The translations under genes were made by a program, and so were the position numbers. Positions 46,736 through 54,922 of a DNA stretch of 64,000 nucleotides are shown piece by piece. The notes beneath the pieces were generated by a model. It made no database searches and was not told where the DNA came from. It saw only the letters and a list, made by a program, of their open reading frames with translations. Source of the stretch: Cohnella sp. WQ 127256 (lineage in GTDB: Bacteria; Bacillota; Bacilli; Paenibacillales; Paenibacillaceae); contig NZ_JAMZCY010000013.1 in NCBI RefSeq assembly GCF_024519285.1, forward strand, positions 17,848-81,847. The letters are read 5' to 3'. Position 1 is the first letter of the stretch. Each line of letters opens with the position of its first letter.

Positions 46736-48490
46736 ATGGCATTTACTAGACATACTCGTATTGGCATTCTATTGAGAAATGAAGCGACCGGAGAGATTTT
46801 GCTTCGCCGAATTCCAAGCTTGCTCACTTCGGCTCCGCATATGGTGTCACTCATGAAGAGCTTGTCTTTGGAAAAGTTTTATCAGTTCCATCAAGAAGAA
46901 TTGTCGCAAACGAACTGGCTGGAGGAAACAATAGCCGAATTGACTCTGTTGCCGGTCGACCCTCAAGTCCAACAAGCAGAGCCAGTCATTATACCTTCGG
47001 TCGAATACGAATTGGACAGCGTCGCCTCAGGTTCTGCTACCGTTCATGCACCTGCTCAGGTAGAGCAATGGGGTGTGTACGAAATTGAGCTACAGGGTCC
47101 CGCTCACGGTAATCCATTCACGGATGTTTCTCTTGGCGCCGAGTTTTATCTGGAGGACCGTTCTATCCATGTGGCGGGCTTCTACGATGGTCAGGGAATT
47201 TATCGTATTCGTTTCATGCCCGATACCAAGGGAGCTTGGACATTCCGGACTTATAGCACAGCCAGATCACTCGACGGTATCGAGGGTGCTTTCCACAGCA
47301 TCGAGCCCTCTTCGGGCAACCACGGGCCGCTTCGGGTGAAGGATACTTTTCATTTTGCCTATGAAGACGGAACCTCCTACATTCCCGTTGGAACGACATG
47401 TTACGCTTGGACAAATCAAGGCGATGAATTGGAAGAGCAGACATTAGAAACGCTAAAGGCTTCCCCATTCAATAAGATGAGGATGTGTGTGTTTCCGAAA
47501 TCCTACCTATTTAACCTGAATGAGCCTGACTACAACCCGTTTGAGGGTTCCATGGACGAGGGCTGGGATTATTCTAAATTCAACCCAGAGTTTTTCAGAC
47601 ATTTGGAGAACAGGATTGCTGATCTTGGTAAGCTGGGAATCGAAGCAGATTTGATCTTATTCCATCCTTATGATCGTTGGGGCTTTTCGGAGATGAGTCC
47701 GGCGACTGACGACCGTTATTTGCGCTATATTGTTGCCCGCTTGTCTGCTTATCGGAACGTATGGTGGTCACTAGCGAACGAGTATGATCTGATGTGGTCA
47801 AAGGAAGACGTGGATTGGGAGCGTTTTGCCGCAATAGTGACGGAGAATGATCCAGCTAGACATTTGATCTCCAATCATAATTGCTTCAACTTCTACGATT
47901 TCAGCAAACCATGGGTCACGCATTGCAGTATTCAACGTGTTGACGTCTACAAAACCTCCGAAGCTACGAACGAATGGCGGGAAAAATGGCAAAAGCCGAT
48001 CGTGATCGATGAATGCGGATATGAGGGCGATATCGACCAAGGCTGGGGCAATATTACCGGAGAAGAGATGACTCGCCGCTTCTGGGAGGGTGCGATTCGC
48101 GGTGGATACGTAGGACACGGGGAAACGTATCTCAATCCAGAAGAAGTACTTTGGTGGTCCAAGGGTGGCAAGCTTACGGGTACGAGTCCAGATCGAATCG
48201 CTTTCCTGCGAAAGATTACCGAAGAGAGCCCGGGAGGCGTGCTTAATCCTCTTCCGTCAGACTGGGATACGCCTTGCGCGGGAATCAAGGATGAATACTA
48301 CTTGTACTATTTCGGATTTAACCAGCCGAAATTCCGGATGATTAACCGGAAGATGGGAACCCGATATCAAGTCGAAGTGATCGATACTTGGAATATGACT
48401 ATCGAGAAGCTTCCAGGCAGCTACGAGGGCACGTTCCGGATCGAGCTACCAGGAAGACAATTCATGGCGATTAGATTAACAAGGATTTGA
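46736..48490 (+). CDS. DUF5060/DUF4038-type glycoside hydrolase with N-terminal helical module
   Basis: 584 residues. Residues 1 to about 75 form the helical module shared with its two neighbour enzymes (HTRIGILLRNEATGEILLRR ... LSQTNWLEETIAELTLL). Then a DUF5060-type beta domain (about 105-195: VEQWGVYEIELQGPAHGNPF, GTYRIRFMP-like YRIRFMPDTKGAWTF), a DUF4038-type TIM barrel (about 205-500; GTTCYAWTNQ, FNKMRMCVFPK, WWSLANEYDLMW with likely acid Glu, PIVIDECGYEGD with likely nucleophile Glu), and a C-terminal beta domain. Relatives act on plant cell wall side chains (GH140-like). GGAGGGATAAATTCTA precedes the ATG, 19 bases after the GH3 gene, so they are co-transcribed. Confidence 0.85.
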   Translation: MAFTRHTRIGILLRNEATGEILLRRIPSLLTSAPHMVSLMKSLSLEKFYQFHQEELSQTNWLEETIAELTLLPVDPQVQQAEPVIIPSVEYELDSVASGSATVHAPAQVEQWGVYEIELQGPAHGNPFTDVSLGAEFYLEDRSIHVAGFYDGQGIYRIRFMPDTKGAWTFRTYSTARSLDGIEGAFHSIEPSSGNHGPLRVKDTFHFAYEDGTSYIPVGTTCYAWTNQGDELEEQTLETLKASPFNKMRMCVFPKSYLFNLNEPDYNPFEGSMDEGWDYSKFNPEFFRHLENRIADLGKLGIEADLILFHPYDRWGFSEMSPATDDRYLRYIVARLSAYRNVWWSLANEYDLMWSKEDVDWERFAAIVTENDPARHLISNHNCFNFYDFSKPWVTHCSIQRVDVYKTSEATNEWREKWQKPIVIDECGYEGDIDQGWGNITGEEMTRRFWEGAIRGGYVGHGETYLNPEEVLWWSKGGKLTGTSPDRIAFLRKITEESPGGVLNPLPSDWDTPCAGIKDEYYLYYFGFNQPKFRMINRKMGTRYQVEVIDTWNMTIEKLPGSYEGTFRIELPGRQFMAIRLTRI

Positions 48491-48525
48491 ACGAAGAAAT
48501 AAGCTCTTATCATTTCAGATTGCAG

Positions 48526-48573
48526 ACAGCCCTCTCCGATGAATATTTCGGAAAGGGCTGTTAATTTTTTTTG
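48526..48573 (+). terminator. Rho-independent terminator, end of cluster 2
   Basis: ACAGCCC and TCCGA pair with TCGGA and GGGCTGT, followed by eight Ts. The stretch 48574-48744 contains an isolated TTGACA (48641-48646) but no matching -10 box. Confidence 0.85.
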
Positions 48574-48744
48574 GTGACGGCGACTGAACCTTTTCTTGTA
48601 ACGTATGATATGGTGTATTCGAAGCCTTTTTGTCGCTAATTTGACATGTAAGGGGAGTTAAGGCAGTGTACAGATTATGATATTATTTTGCTAGGAATCA
48701 TACATATGAAATTTGAAATTTGATATAGCAGGAGGACAACGATT

Positions 48745-49506
48745 ATGAAGTTTGTTTTCGATTTGGATGGAACGATTTGCTTTCAAGGAAAGCCGATCTC
48801 AGATAGATTGGTACAAAGCATAGAAAAACTTATAGAGGCAGGGCATGAGGTTGTTTTTGCTTCAGCTCGACCAATCCGGGACATGCTCCCTGTCCTTGAT
48901 AAGAAGTTCCACGACTTCTGTTTAATTGGAGGAAACGGTTCACTTGTATCCGCTAAGGGTGTGAGTGTACATGTGAATTCTTTTACAGACGTTCAAATTC
49001 AAGCCATTAAGGGGCTTATCCTAAAATATCAAGCTACCTACCTAATTGATAGCGATTGGGACTATGCTTACACAGGAGCGCTAGATCATCCTATTTTGAA
49101 TAATGTTGATCCCTTGAAGTTAGCTGCCAAGGTCCCTATTGAATCCCTGGAACGTATTGTGAAAATACTTATTTTATCCAGTACGAATAGGATGGAGATG
49201 TTTGAGGAATTGGTTTCATTAGATTGTGTGGTTCATCAGCATGTCAATGAGGATGTTCTGGATGTCAGTCCTCAAAACATTCATAAATGGAGTGCTCTGC
49301 AAAGAGTTGGATTTAAAGAAAAAGAATTTATCGTTTTTGGGAATGATGCTAATGATATTAGTATGTTCAAAGAAGCTCTTCATTCAGTAAGGATCGGTAA
49401 CCATTCAGAACTGGAGAAATATAGTGCCGAGAGTATAGCTGTAGAGGGTGACTATGAAAATAGCATTATTAGTAAACTGGCAGAACTATCCGATAGATAC
49501 CGTTAA
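48745..49506 (+). CDS. HAD superfamily phosphatase, Cof type (IIB)
   Basis: 253 residues. Motif I FDLDGTI with nucleophile D6 and acid D8, the Cof-type cap between motifs II and III (about 80-175), and motif IV FGNDANDISMF. Cytoplasmic, Mg2+-dependent; relatives dephosphorylate sugar phosphates or flavin/pyridoxal phosphates. The substrate is unknown. AGGAGGACAACG precedes the ATG. It is a single gene. Confidence 0.88.
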   Translation: MKFVFDLDGTICFQGKPISDRLVQSIEKLIEAGHEVVFASARPIRDMLPVLDKKFHDFCLIGGNGSLVSAKGVSVHVNSFTDVQIQAIKGLILKYQATYLIDSDWDYAYTGALDHPILNNVDPLKLAAKVPIESLERIVKILILSSTNRMEMFEELVSLDCVVHQHVNEDVLDVSPQNIHKWSALQRVGFKEKEFIVFGNDANDISMFKEALHSVRIGNHSELEKYSAESIAVEGDYENSIISKLAELSDRYR

Positions 49507-49534
49507 GGTTAACTAGCACCCCTATTGTCTCATA

Positions 49535-49605
49535 CAGGTTCTTAGCTCAGCTGGTAGAGATGCCAGCTTTTTGGCGTTGAGATAGAAGGTTGTATGTACA
49601 TAGGC
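49535..49605 (+). pseudogene. Degenerate tRNA-like sequence
   Basis: TTAGCTCAGCTGGTAGAG at 49541-49558 is a perfect tRNA position 8-9 plus D-arm sequence. GCCAGCTTTTTGGC follows where the anticodon arm would be, and AGAAGGTTGTATGTAC stands where AAGGTTCGAATC would be. The acceptor ends do not pair and the T-loop is broken, so this is a relic rather than a working tRNA. Confidence 0.4.
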
Positions 49606-49631
49606 GAAATGCTAAGGGTATATACCAAGGA

Positions 49632-49665
49632 TTGACAACTACATTGTATTAGTATCATAATACAA
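49632..49665. promoter_or_regulatory. Promoter and operator of the GntR (YtrA-type) operon, site 1
   Basis: TTGACA at 49632-49637 is a consensus -35 box; TCATAA/TAATAC lies about 17-20 bases later. Over the -10 region lies TTGTATTA-N6-TAATACAA (49644-49665), a perfect 8-bp inverted repeat. The same design recurs at 50080-50101. It is probably the autoregulatory site of the GntR protein. Confidence 0.65.
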
Positions 49666-49692
49666 TTGAGGCATAAGGCGGGTGATGATGGT

Positions 49693-50064
49693 GTGTTGAG
49701 CTTTTATGAACTGAAACTAAATCATAAGGACCCTGTTTATGTGCAGGCAGCCTTATATGTGAAGCGGCAAATTCTATTGCGTAGGGTAGTGTCCGGCGAT
49801 AAGTTACCGTCCAGGCGGGAAATAGCCGCACAGTTGAGCATAAACCCGAACACGGTGCAGAAGGCATTTAAGCTTATGGAAGATGAAGGTTATGTGCGTA
49901 CCAGCAGTACGCAAGGAAGTGTGCTCTACGTCGATGAGGCTATTTTCAGTCGAATTGAAGATGAGCTGACCTGGGAGCTGGTCCAATCCTTCATTAATTC
50001 AGCTAAAGAAATCAATTTGTCTTTCAAGACTGTTGTTGAGTTGATAAGTGAGCAGTGGGAATAA
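49693..50064 (+). CDS. GntR family regulator, YtrA subfamily
   Basis: 123 residues from GTG 49693, since AAGGCGGGTGAT (49675-49686) is a near-consensus ribosome site 6 bases upstream; the frame also opens at TTG 49666. Winged helix (PVYVQAALYVKRQILLRRVV, LPSRREIAAQLSINPNTVQKAFK, EDEGYVRTSSTQGSVLY) and a short C-terminal dimerisation helix pair, as in YtrA-type regulators, which usually repress an adjacent ABC transporter operon. Two copies of one palindrome, before this gene and before the next, support that role here. Confidence 0.9.
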   Translation: MLSFYELKLNHKDPVYVQAALYVKRQILLRRVVSGDKLPSRREIAAQLSINPNTVQKAFKLMEDEGYVRTSSTQGSVLYVDEAIFSRIEDELTWELVQSFINSAKEINLSFKTVVELISEQWE

Positions 50065-50079
50065 TTTTTTTTGGATTGC

Positions 50080-50101
50080 TTGTACTATACCTATCATACA
50101 A
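50080..50101. promoter_or_regulatory. GntR operator, site 2
   Basis: TTGTACTA-N6-TCATACAA, same arm length and spacing as site 1 with one change in each arm. It is located between the regulator and the permease gene, 18 bases before the latter's ATG. Confidence 0.6.
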
Positions 50102-50119
50102 TCGAGGTGCTGATATCAA

Positions 50120-50893
50120 ATGAAAGGCTTATACCGCTTGATCAACATCGAGTTCGCTAAGTGGATCGTATTCATTGCGATTGTGTGCTTGGCGTCCATT
50201 ATTACACCGCTGATTGTTTTGCAAGATAAATTGAATAGCTTCAATGAGTATACGGTGAACGCACGCTTTGAGGATCTCTATGCAACCTCTGGCAGTGCGA
50301 TGTGGTTTACTTTTTTTGTTGTATTGGTTTGTGCCTTTTTCTTGAAGACAGTGTACGCGGACTATTGGGGCAGCAAGAGCATCTATACGTATTTGACGCT
50401 TCCGGTGAAGAGAGAAGCATTGTATTTAAGCAAGCTCTTCGTATTCATGACTAGTCTCTTGTTGCTTCTTGCATCCCAGTTGATCAGTATCCGTCTCGGC
50501 TATGCGCTCTATGCGGCTAAGGTAGGTAGCTATGGTGAAGGAGCATTCATCATGCATAACGGTTTTTTTCTAGCGATGATTCGTTCTGAATATTTCCGTC
50601 TATTGTTACCGTTAAGCTTCAGTCGGATGTTGTCCTCGCTCGGGATACTTATAGTCGCTGCGACAGGCATCTATTACGGTGCTCTCTGCGAGCGGAGCCG
50701 AAAGTTTTACGGGCTCGCCGCCATTATCGCTACAATCTGGATTACGATTAATGTGATCGGTTATCGCATGAACGAGGACATTAATTATAACGAGCTTAAG
50801 AGCTTGTACGTGAGTAGCGCTTCTCTATTCATGCTTAGTGGATTTTTCGTCTGGCATAGTTTACGCATCTTAAGAAGAGGCGCTGTTGCATAG
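50120..50893 (+). CDS. ABC transporter membrane protein (YtrC/D-like)
   Basis: 257 residues with about six membrane helices (20-40, 70-88, 108-128, 160-185, 190-210, 230-250). No sequence motif beyond the ABC-2-like layout. It sits between the GntR regulator and an ATPase gene, so it is most likely the membrane subunit of an exporter. GAGGTGCTGATATC precedes the ATG. Confidence 0.75.
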   Translation: MKGLYRLINIEFAKWIVFIAIVCLASIITPLIVLQDKLNSFNEYTVNARFEDLYATSGSAMWFTFFVVLVCAFFLKTVYADYWGSKSIYTYLTLPVKREALYLSKLFVFMTSLLLLLASQLISIRLGYALYAAKVGSYGEGAFIMHNGFFLAMIRSEYFRLLLPLSFSRMLSSLGILIVAATGIYYGALCERSRKFYGLAAIIATIWITINVIGYRMNEDINYNELKSLYVSSASLFMLSGFFVWHSLRILRRGAVA

Positions 50894-50921
50894 CTATCTC
50901 ATTGGGAAGGAGGAAGATGAT

Positions 50922-52226
50922 ATGGAAAAGTTAAAAGCACACGCTGCGATTCCCATGCTTGTTGTGGCATTAGCAATCCTAACCGTAATGGTCATATTTA
51001 CGTATAAGTCAAAAGACAACGGAGCTTTTGAGATCAAGGATTTGATCGGCAGTAAGGAAGCGATTCAAGATGTGACGATCAGCGGAGAACTGAGAGATGG
51101 AGCTCACCGTACTCTATTTCGCTTGGAAGAGGGACAGCTCCACGCAAATACGGAAATATTCAACCAACCACAATGGACCGACGCTTACCTGAATGTGTTC
51201 GGGGGTAAGAAAACGGGAGACGGAATGGTATATAACGTTGAGAACTATCCCTCCACGTACAACATCACATCTCGTAAAATCATAAAGGGTTTCTGGATGC
51301 CGATGGGCAATGCTGAGGTCAATCCGTCAATCGCTTATAAAAATCCTGAAGGAGTAAATAACTCCGTTACTTTAGCGAACCTACCGGAGTATGGCTTGGC
51401 GAAGGTTGGGGACAAAGTATATTATACGGTTCCCGTATCCCCCTATTTCACCGGATCAAGTGGGATATATGAGCTTAAATTTTACGAGTGGGGGTTCAGG
51501 TCAGTCGTGGATCAGGAAGCCTACACCCCTCGTAAAATCGTCGATATTAACCTAAAGGCTGAGAAGCCGGACGGTCAGACGGGAATTGAAATTCTTGGGC
51601 TTGAGGCAGTAGACCAACAGTTGGTGCTGCTATCCGTGGAAAACAACAAGCTCTTCATCAGAAGCTACGATCACGAAAGCGGACAACTGCTAGGGGAAGC
51701 GTCTATTCCAAAATTCTACCTGCCTGCGAGAGAGGACATTCAGAAGCCTACGGATGCAGTCACTTATAGGGAAAACTATGTGGCTAATAGCGACCCTGAT
51801 CGCAAAATGTTAACGTTAAGCTTTCTTCGCGGCTCTTCAGAGCCAAATCGATTGAATAGGACGATTATAAGCATTGATTTCTCCGACGGAGTTAAGGTTG
51901 TCGATACGACGAATACGGTTTTCGATGATGGTGAAGAAGATTCCTACAGCGGGGTTTCATATATGAGCTACCGAAATGGCAAGCTGTATGTCATCAAATC
52001 GTTGCGAGAGGCGGCGTCTGAATCATCTCGATTGGCGTATGATATCGCGCTTCCGAAGCATCTGTACATTTATGTGTATGAGCATTCGAAACTGATCTAT
52101 AAGGGCGTGCTAATGTCCGATATGAATGAAGATAACATACAAGCGTATAACATGCCCGCTACGCAGAGCGGATTTGGTTACTCGCGGATGGATTACAGGT
52201 ATATTGCGAATGTGGCAATCGAATAG
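50922..52226 (+). CDS. Membrane-anchored extracytoplasmic protein of unknown function in ABC operon
   Basis: 434 residues from ATG 50922, directly after AAGGAGGAAG; the frame is open from TTG 50886 and overlaps the permease gene if that start is used. One N-terminal membrane helix (PMLVVALAILTVMVIFTY), then about 400 residues outside, beta-rich with repeated strand patterns suggestive of a propeller. No family recognised. Its place between the permease and ATPase genes suggests an accessory or sensor part of the transporter. Confidence 0.7.
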   Translation: MEKLKAHAAIPMLVVALAILTVMVIFTYKSKDNGAFEIKDLIGSKEAIQDVTISGELRDGAHRTLFRLEEGQLHANTEIFNQPQWTDAYLNVFGGKKTGDGMVYNVENYPSTYNITSRKIIKGFWMPMGNAEVNPSIAYKNPEGVNNSVTLANLPEYGLAKVGDKVYYTVPVSPYFTGSSGIYELKFYEWGFRSVVDQEAYTPRKIVDINLKAEKPDGQTGIEILGLEAVDQQLVLLSVENNKLFIRSYDHESGQLLGEASIPKFYLPAREDIQKPTDAVTYRENYVANSDPDRKMLTLSFLRGSSEPNRLNRTIISIDFSDGVKVVDTTNTVFDDGEEDSYSGVSYMSYRNGKLYVIKSLREAASESSRLAYDIALPKHLYIYVYEHSKLIYKGVLMSDMNEDNIQAYNMPATQSGFGYSRMDYRYIANVAIE

Positions 52227-52250
52227 GTCTGGGATACGGAGGGGTCGTCT

Positions 52251-52964
52251 ATGATCGAGTTGAAATATGTGGATAAGCGGTTTCCGACGAGCAACGCTTT
52301 GCTCTATATTAACGGTTTGACGATCAATAAAGGGGAAATCGTAGGGATTCTTGGGGAGAACGGTAGCGGGAAAACGACCTTGCTTAAGGCGATTATGGGC
52401 ATCGGTGAGCTACAAAATGGTGAAATTACAATTGAAGGTAAGCCGAATATTGAACAATTTGAACGCATGGCTTTCATTACGGAAGAGGGTAGTTTTCTGC
52501 CTGACCTGACACCCTTGAAATATGCTCAGTTTCTTGCCGAATTTTTTCCTGGATTTGATCTCGATTACTTCAATAGATTGATAAAATTATACGAGCTACC
52601 CTCTGATCGGAAAATCAAAACGTTCTCCAAAGGGCAGAAGATGAAGCTGGAGATTACCGCAGGCTTAGCCAAGAAGGCAGAGTATCTCTTCATGGATGAG
52701 CCGTTTGTAGGGAAGGATATTTTCGCGCGACGCGACTCTCTGAAACATATGATGTCCGGTTTGAAGGGCAACGAGACGTTGCTCATTACCACGCATCTGA
52801 TCGATGAGATTGAAAATGTGATCGACCGCGCCATTATTCTCCACAAGGGACTCATTAGAGCGGATGTCTACGTTGACGACATGAGGGAAGAGGGGAAAAG
52901 CTTAGCAGATATGATGCAAGAGGTTAGAAGCTCGAGTCCATCTTATCGCAAATGGGATATGTAA
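52251..52964 (+). CDS. ABC transporter ATP-binding protein (YtrB/E-like)
   Basis: 237 residues. Walker A GENGSGKTT, Q-loop in MAFITEEGSFLPDLTP (Glu replaces the usual Gln), signature TFSKGQKMKLEI (SKGQ instead of SGGQ), Walker B AEYLFMDEPF, H-loop TTHLIDEIENV. It powers the membrane protein encoded at 50120. CGGAGGGGTCGTCT precedes the ATG. It is the last gene of the GntR operon and meets a convergent AraC gene without a clear terminator. Confidence 0.92.
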   Translation: MIELKYVDKRFPTSNALLYINGLTINKGEIVGILGENGSGKTTLLKAIMGIGELQNGEITIEGKPNIEQFERMAFITEEGSFLPDLTPLKYAQFLAEFFPGFDLDYFNRLIKLYELPSDRKIKTFSKGQKMKLEITAGLAKKAEYLFMDEPFVGKDIFARRDSLKHMMSGLKGNETLLITTHLIDEIENVIDRAIILHKGLIRADVYVDDMREEGKSLADMMQEVRSSSPSYRKWDM

Positions 52965-52989
52965 CCATTCATGTCATTACGGTTTCGCC

Positions 52990-53853
52990 TTATGTACTCG
53001 TATATCGGAAGGCCGAAGGCGGTACACCGTAGAAAGCCGTGAATTGTTTCGTGAAGTGATGAATTGACGAATATCCCAAGTCGTCTGCCAGCTCCGTGAT
53101 GGAACGATTGCTTTCTCTTAGAGCAACCGCGGCTTGCTTCATGATTGCCCTTGTCCAGAAGGCTTTGGGAGATAGTCCTGTCGCTTTCTTGAATAAATCA
53201 TGGAATTGCGTTTTTCTAAGTCCGCTTAACGACAACCAAGTCTCATAATCCCTTTCCTCATTTGCTCCTTGGTTAATAAGATCGATAATCGGCTTGATAC
53301 GATAATCGGTAAGAAACGTAGCTTGCGAGAGTTGAATAAACTCCAATACGAATGCTTTAAGCAAGCTTCCCGCGATTTCGGAGGAAAGCGGCTGAAATCG
53401 CTGATGATGATTGACGAGGTGTTCGAACGAGGTAATCATCGGTTCATGGTTCTGAAGTGGGAAATGGAAGGGAAGTCGATCGATTGCGGGATCGGGATTC
53501 ATCCGAGTGAGATAAGTGGGATCGAAATCCGAAACGTTCCATGCGAGATGGCGATGCGTATCCGATGGAGCAGGCAACCATAACTCGCAATATACGTTAT
53601 AGCTGGATAGCGGCAGCTCCGGATCGGAGTAGAAGGAATGCCTAAGAGAAGGCGGGAAGTAAAGCAGGTCGCCTTTTCTAACCGTATAAGTTTTGCCGGA
53701 TATCGCAATCTTGCCTTTACCGCTCTTAATGAGATGGAAGGCATAGCAATAACCGTATCTTGTCGATTCTGTTTCATTCGATCCTTTAGGGAAGTCATAG
53801 TAATGAGCACCTCGGATCGAGGGTTGAAACTCTGGCGAAAGCTGCATGGCCAT
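52990..53853 (-). CDS. AraC family regulator with cupin sensor (PhyH pair 1)
   Basis: 287 residues. N-terminal AraC-type cupin (GKIAISGKTYTVRKGDLLYFPP, LRHSFY), C-terminal double helix-turn-helix (WLSLSGLRKTQFHDLFKKAT, GLSPKAFWTRAIMKQAAVAL, SITELADDLGYSSIHHFTKQF). Divergent from the PhyH dioxygenase at 54023 with 169 bases between starts, so it likely controls that gene in response to a small molecule, often a sugar. Confidence 0.9.
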   Translation of the reverse strand: MAMQLSPEFQPSIRGAHYYDFPKGSNETESTRYGYCYAFHLIKSGKGKIAISGKTYTVRKGDLLYFPPSLRHSFYSDPELPLSSYNVYCELWLPAPSDTHRHLAWNVSDFDPTYLTRMNPDPAIDRLPFHFPLQNHEPMITSFEHLVNHHQRFQPLSSEIAGSLLKAFVLEFIQLSQATFLTDYRIKPIIDLINQGANEERDYETWLSLSGLRKTQFHDLFKKATGLSPKAFWTRAIMKQAAVALRESNRSITELADDLGYSSIHHFTKQFTAFYGVPPSAFRYTST

Positions 53854-54022
53854 GGTCAGCGCCTCTCGTTTTTTTTTGCTGATTTCAGAATATCACGTTT
53901 AACGTCTGGGTGTACTATTTATCGGAATAATTGATCAATTTCCGAAATACAAACCAAATACGAAAATACGCATAAGTGATAAATTTTAATTAGCAAAAAA
54001 TTCGATTGCAGGAGATGATACG

Positions 54023-54886
54023 GTGATTATTCAATCGCATTCCGGAAGTTTGACTAAAGAGCAAGTCGAGTTTTATAACGAAGAGGGTTACCTGGTCTTG
54101 CCTCGTTTGCTTTCCCATGAGGAACTTGCTCCGGCGAGAGAAGCGATGAACGAAAAGGTGAGCGCGATTGCGGAAGAACTGATTAACGCAGGATTAATTA
54201 TCGACAAGCTTGAGGATCGCCCCTTCAAATATCGCTTGGCGGAGCTGTGCAAGGATTTAACCGCAGAAGAATTCCTGAAGTACGGAAGGAGCTGGAGAGA
54301 CCGCATTCCGGGATATTTCCATTTGATGAGCACACCCAAAATATTGGATGCCGTCGAATCGTTGATCGGGGGAGAATTGTTCTCGAATCCGGTGTATAAC
54401 GTACGGCCGAAGATTCCAAAGGTTGCCGCTGGTGCTGTGCCTTGGCACCAGGACAAATCGTATTGGCCGGACGCCAATTCGAATCCCGTCATTACGGTGT
54501 GGATTCCGTTAGTAGATGCGAATGAAATCAATGGTTGCCTGCATATCAAACCGAGAACCCATCGCAAGCGTTTGTTGGAATGGCATGCAGAGCAGTTAAC
54601 GGGAACAGGGTATACGGCACTGCGTGAAGACCAATTAGGGAAAACGAAAACCGTCGTATTGCCCGTTCCAGAAGGAAGCGCCATCCTCTTTAACGATCGC
54701 GCGCTGCACATGTCTACGCCGAATCTATCGGATGAAGTCCGTTGGAGTGTAGATTTACGCTATCAGCCAACTGATCAAGATCCGATGCCGAATCACGGAG
54801 CGGGCTTCCTAGCAAGAAGCTATAAAACCCCCGAGAAAGTGGCCACTCTTGTGGACTGGCTTGCTCAAAGACCCGAGCATGCTTAA
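54023..54886 (+). CDS. Phytanoyl-CoA dioxygenase (PhyH) family oxygenase, pair 1
   Basis: 287 residues, starting with GTG at 54023 after AGGAGATGATACG. Double-stranded beta-helix Fe(II)/2-oxoglutarate oxygenase: first iron ligands H142 and D144 in VPWHQDKSYWPDA, distal ligand H229 in RALHMSTPN, and a later Arg (LRYQ) for 2-oxoglutarate. Family members hydroxylate fatty acyl-CoA, ectoine or natural-product substrates; the substrate here is unknown. It is divergent from an AraC regulator and next to a second such pair. Confidence 0.9.
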   Translation: MIIQSHSGSLTKEQVEFYNEEGYLVLPRLLSHEELAPAREAMNEKVSAIAEELINAGLIIDKLEDRPFKYRLAELCKDLTAEEFLKYGRSWRDRIPGYFHLMSTPKILDAVESLIGGELFSNPVYNVRPKIPKVAAGAVPWHQDKSYWPDANSNPVITVWIPLVDANEINGCLHIKPRTHRKRLLEWHAEQLTGTGYTALREDQLGKTKTVVLPVPEGSAILFNDRALHMSTPNLSDEVRWSVDLRYQPTDQDPMPNHGAGFLARSYKTPEKVATLVDWLAQRPEHA

Positions 54887-54922
54887 ATAAGCCGAGCACC
54901 GTCCATCTCATTCGCGCTTTCA

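Noticed and set aside
49535..49605. Functional tRNA gene
   Set aside because: Acceptor ends do not pair and the T-loop lacks TTCRA; only the D-arm is intact.
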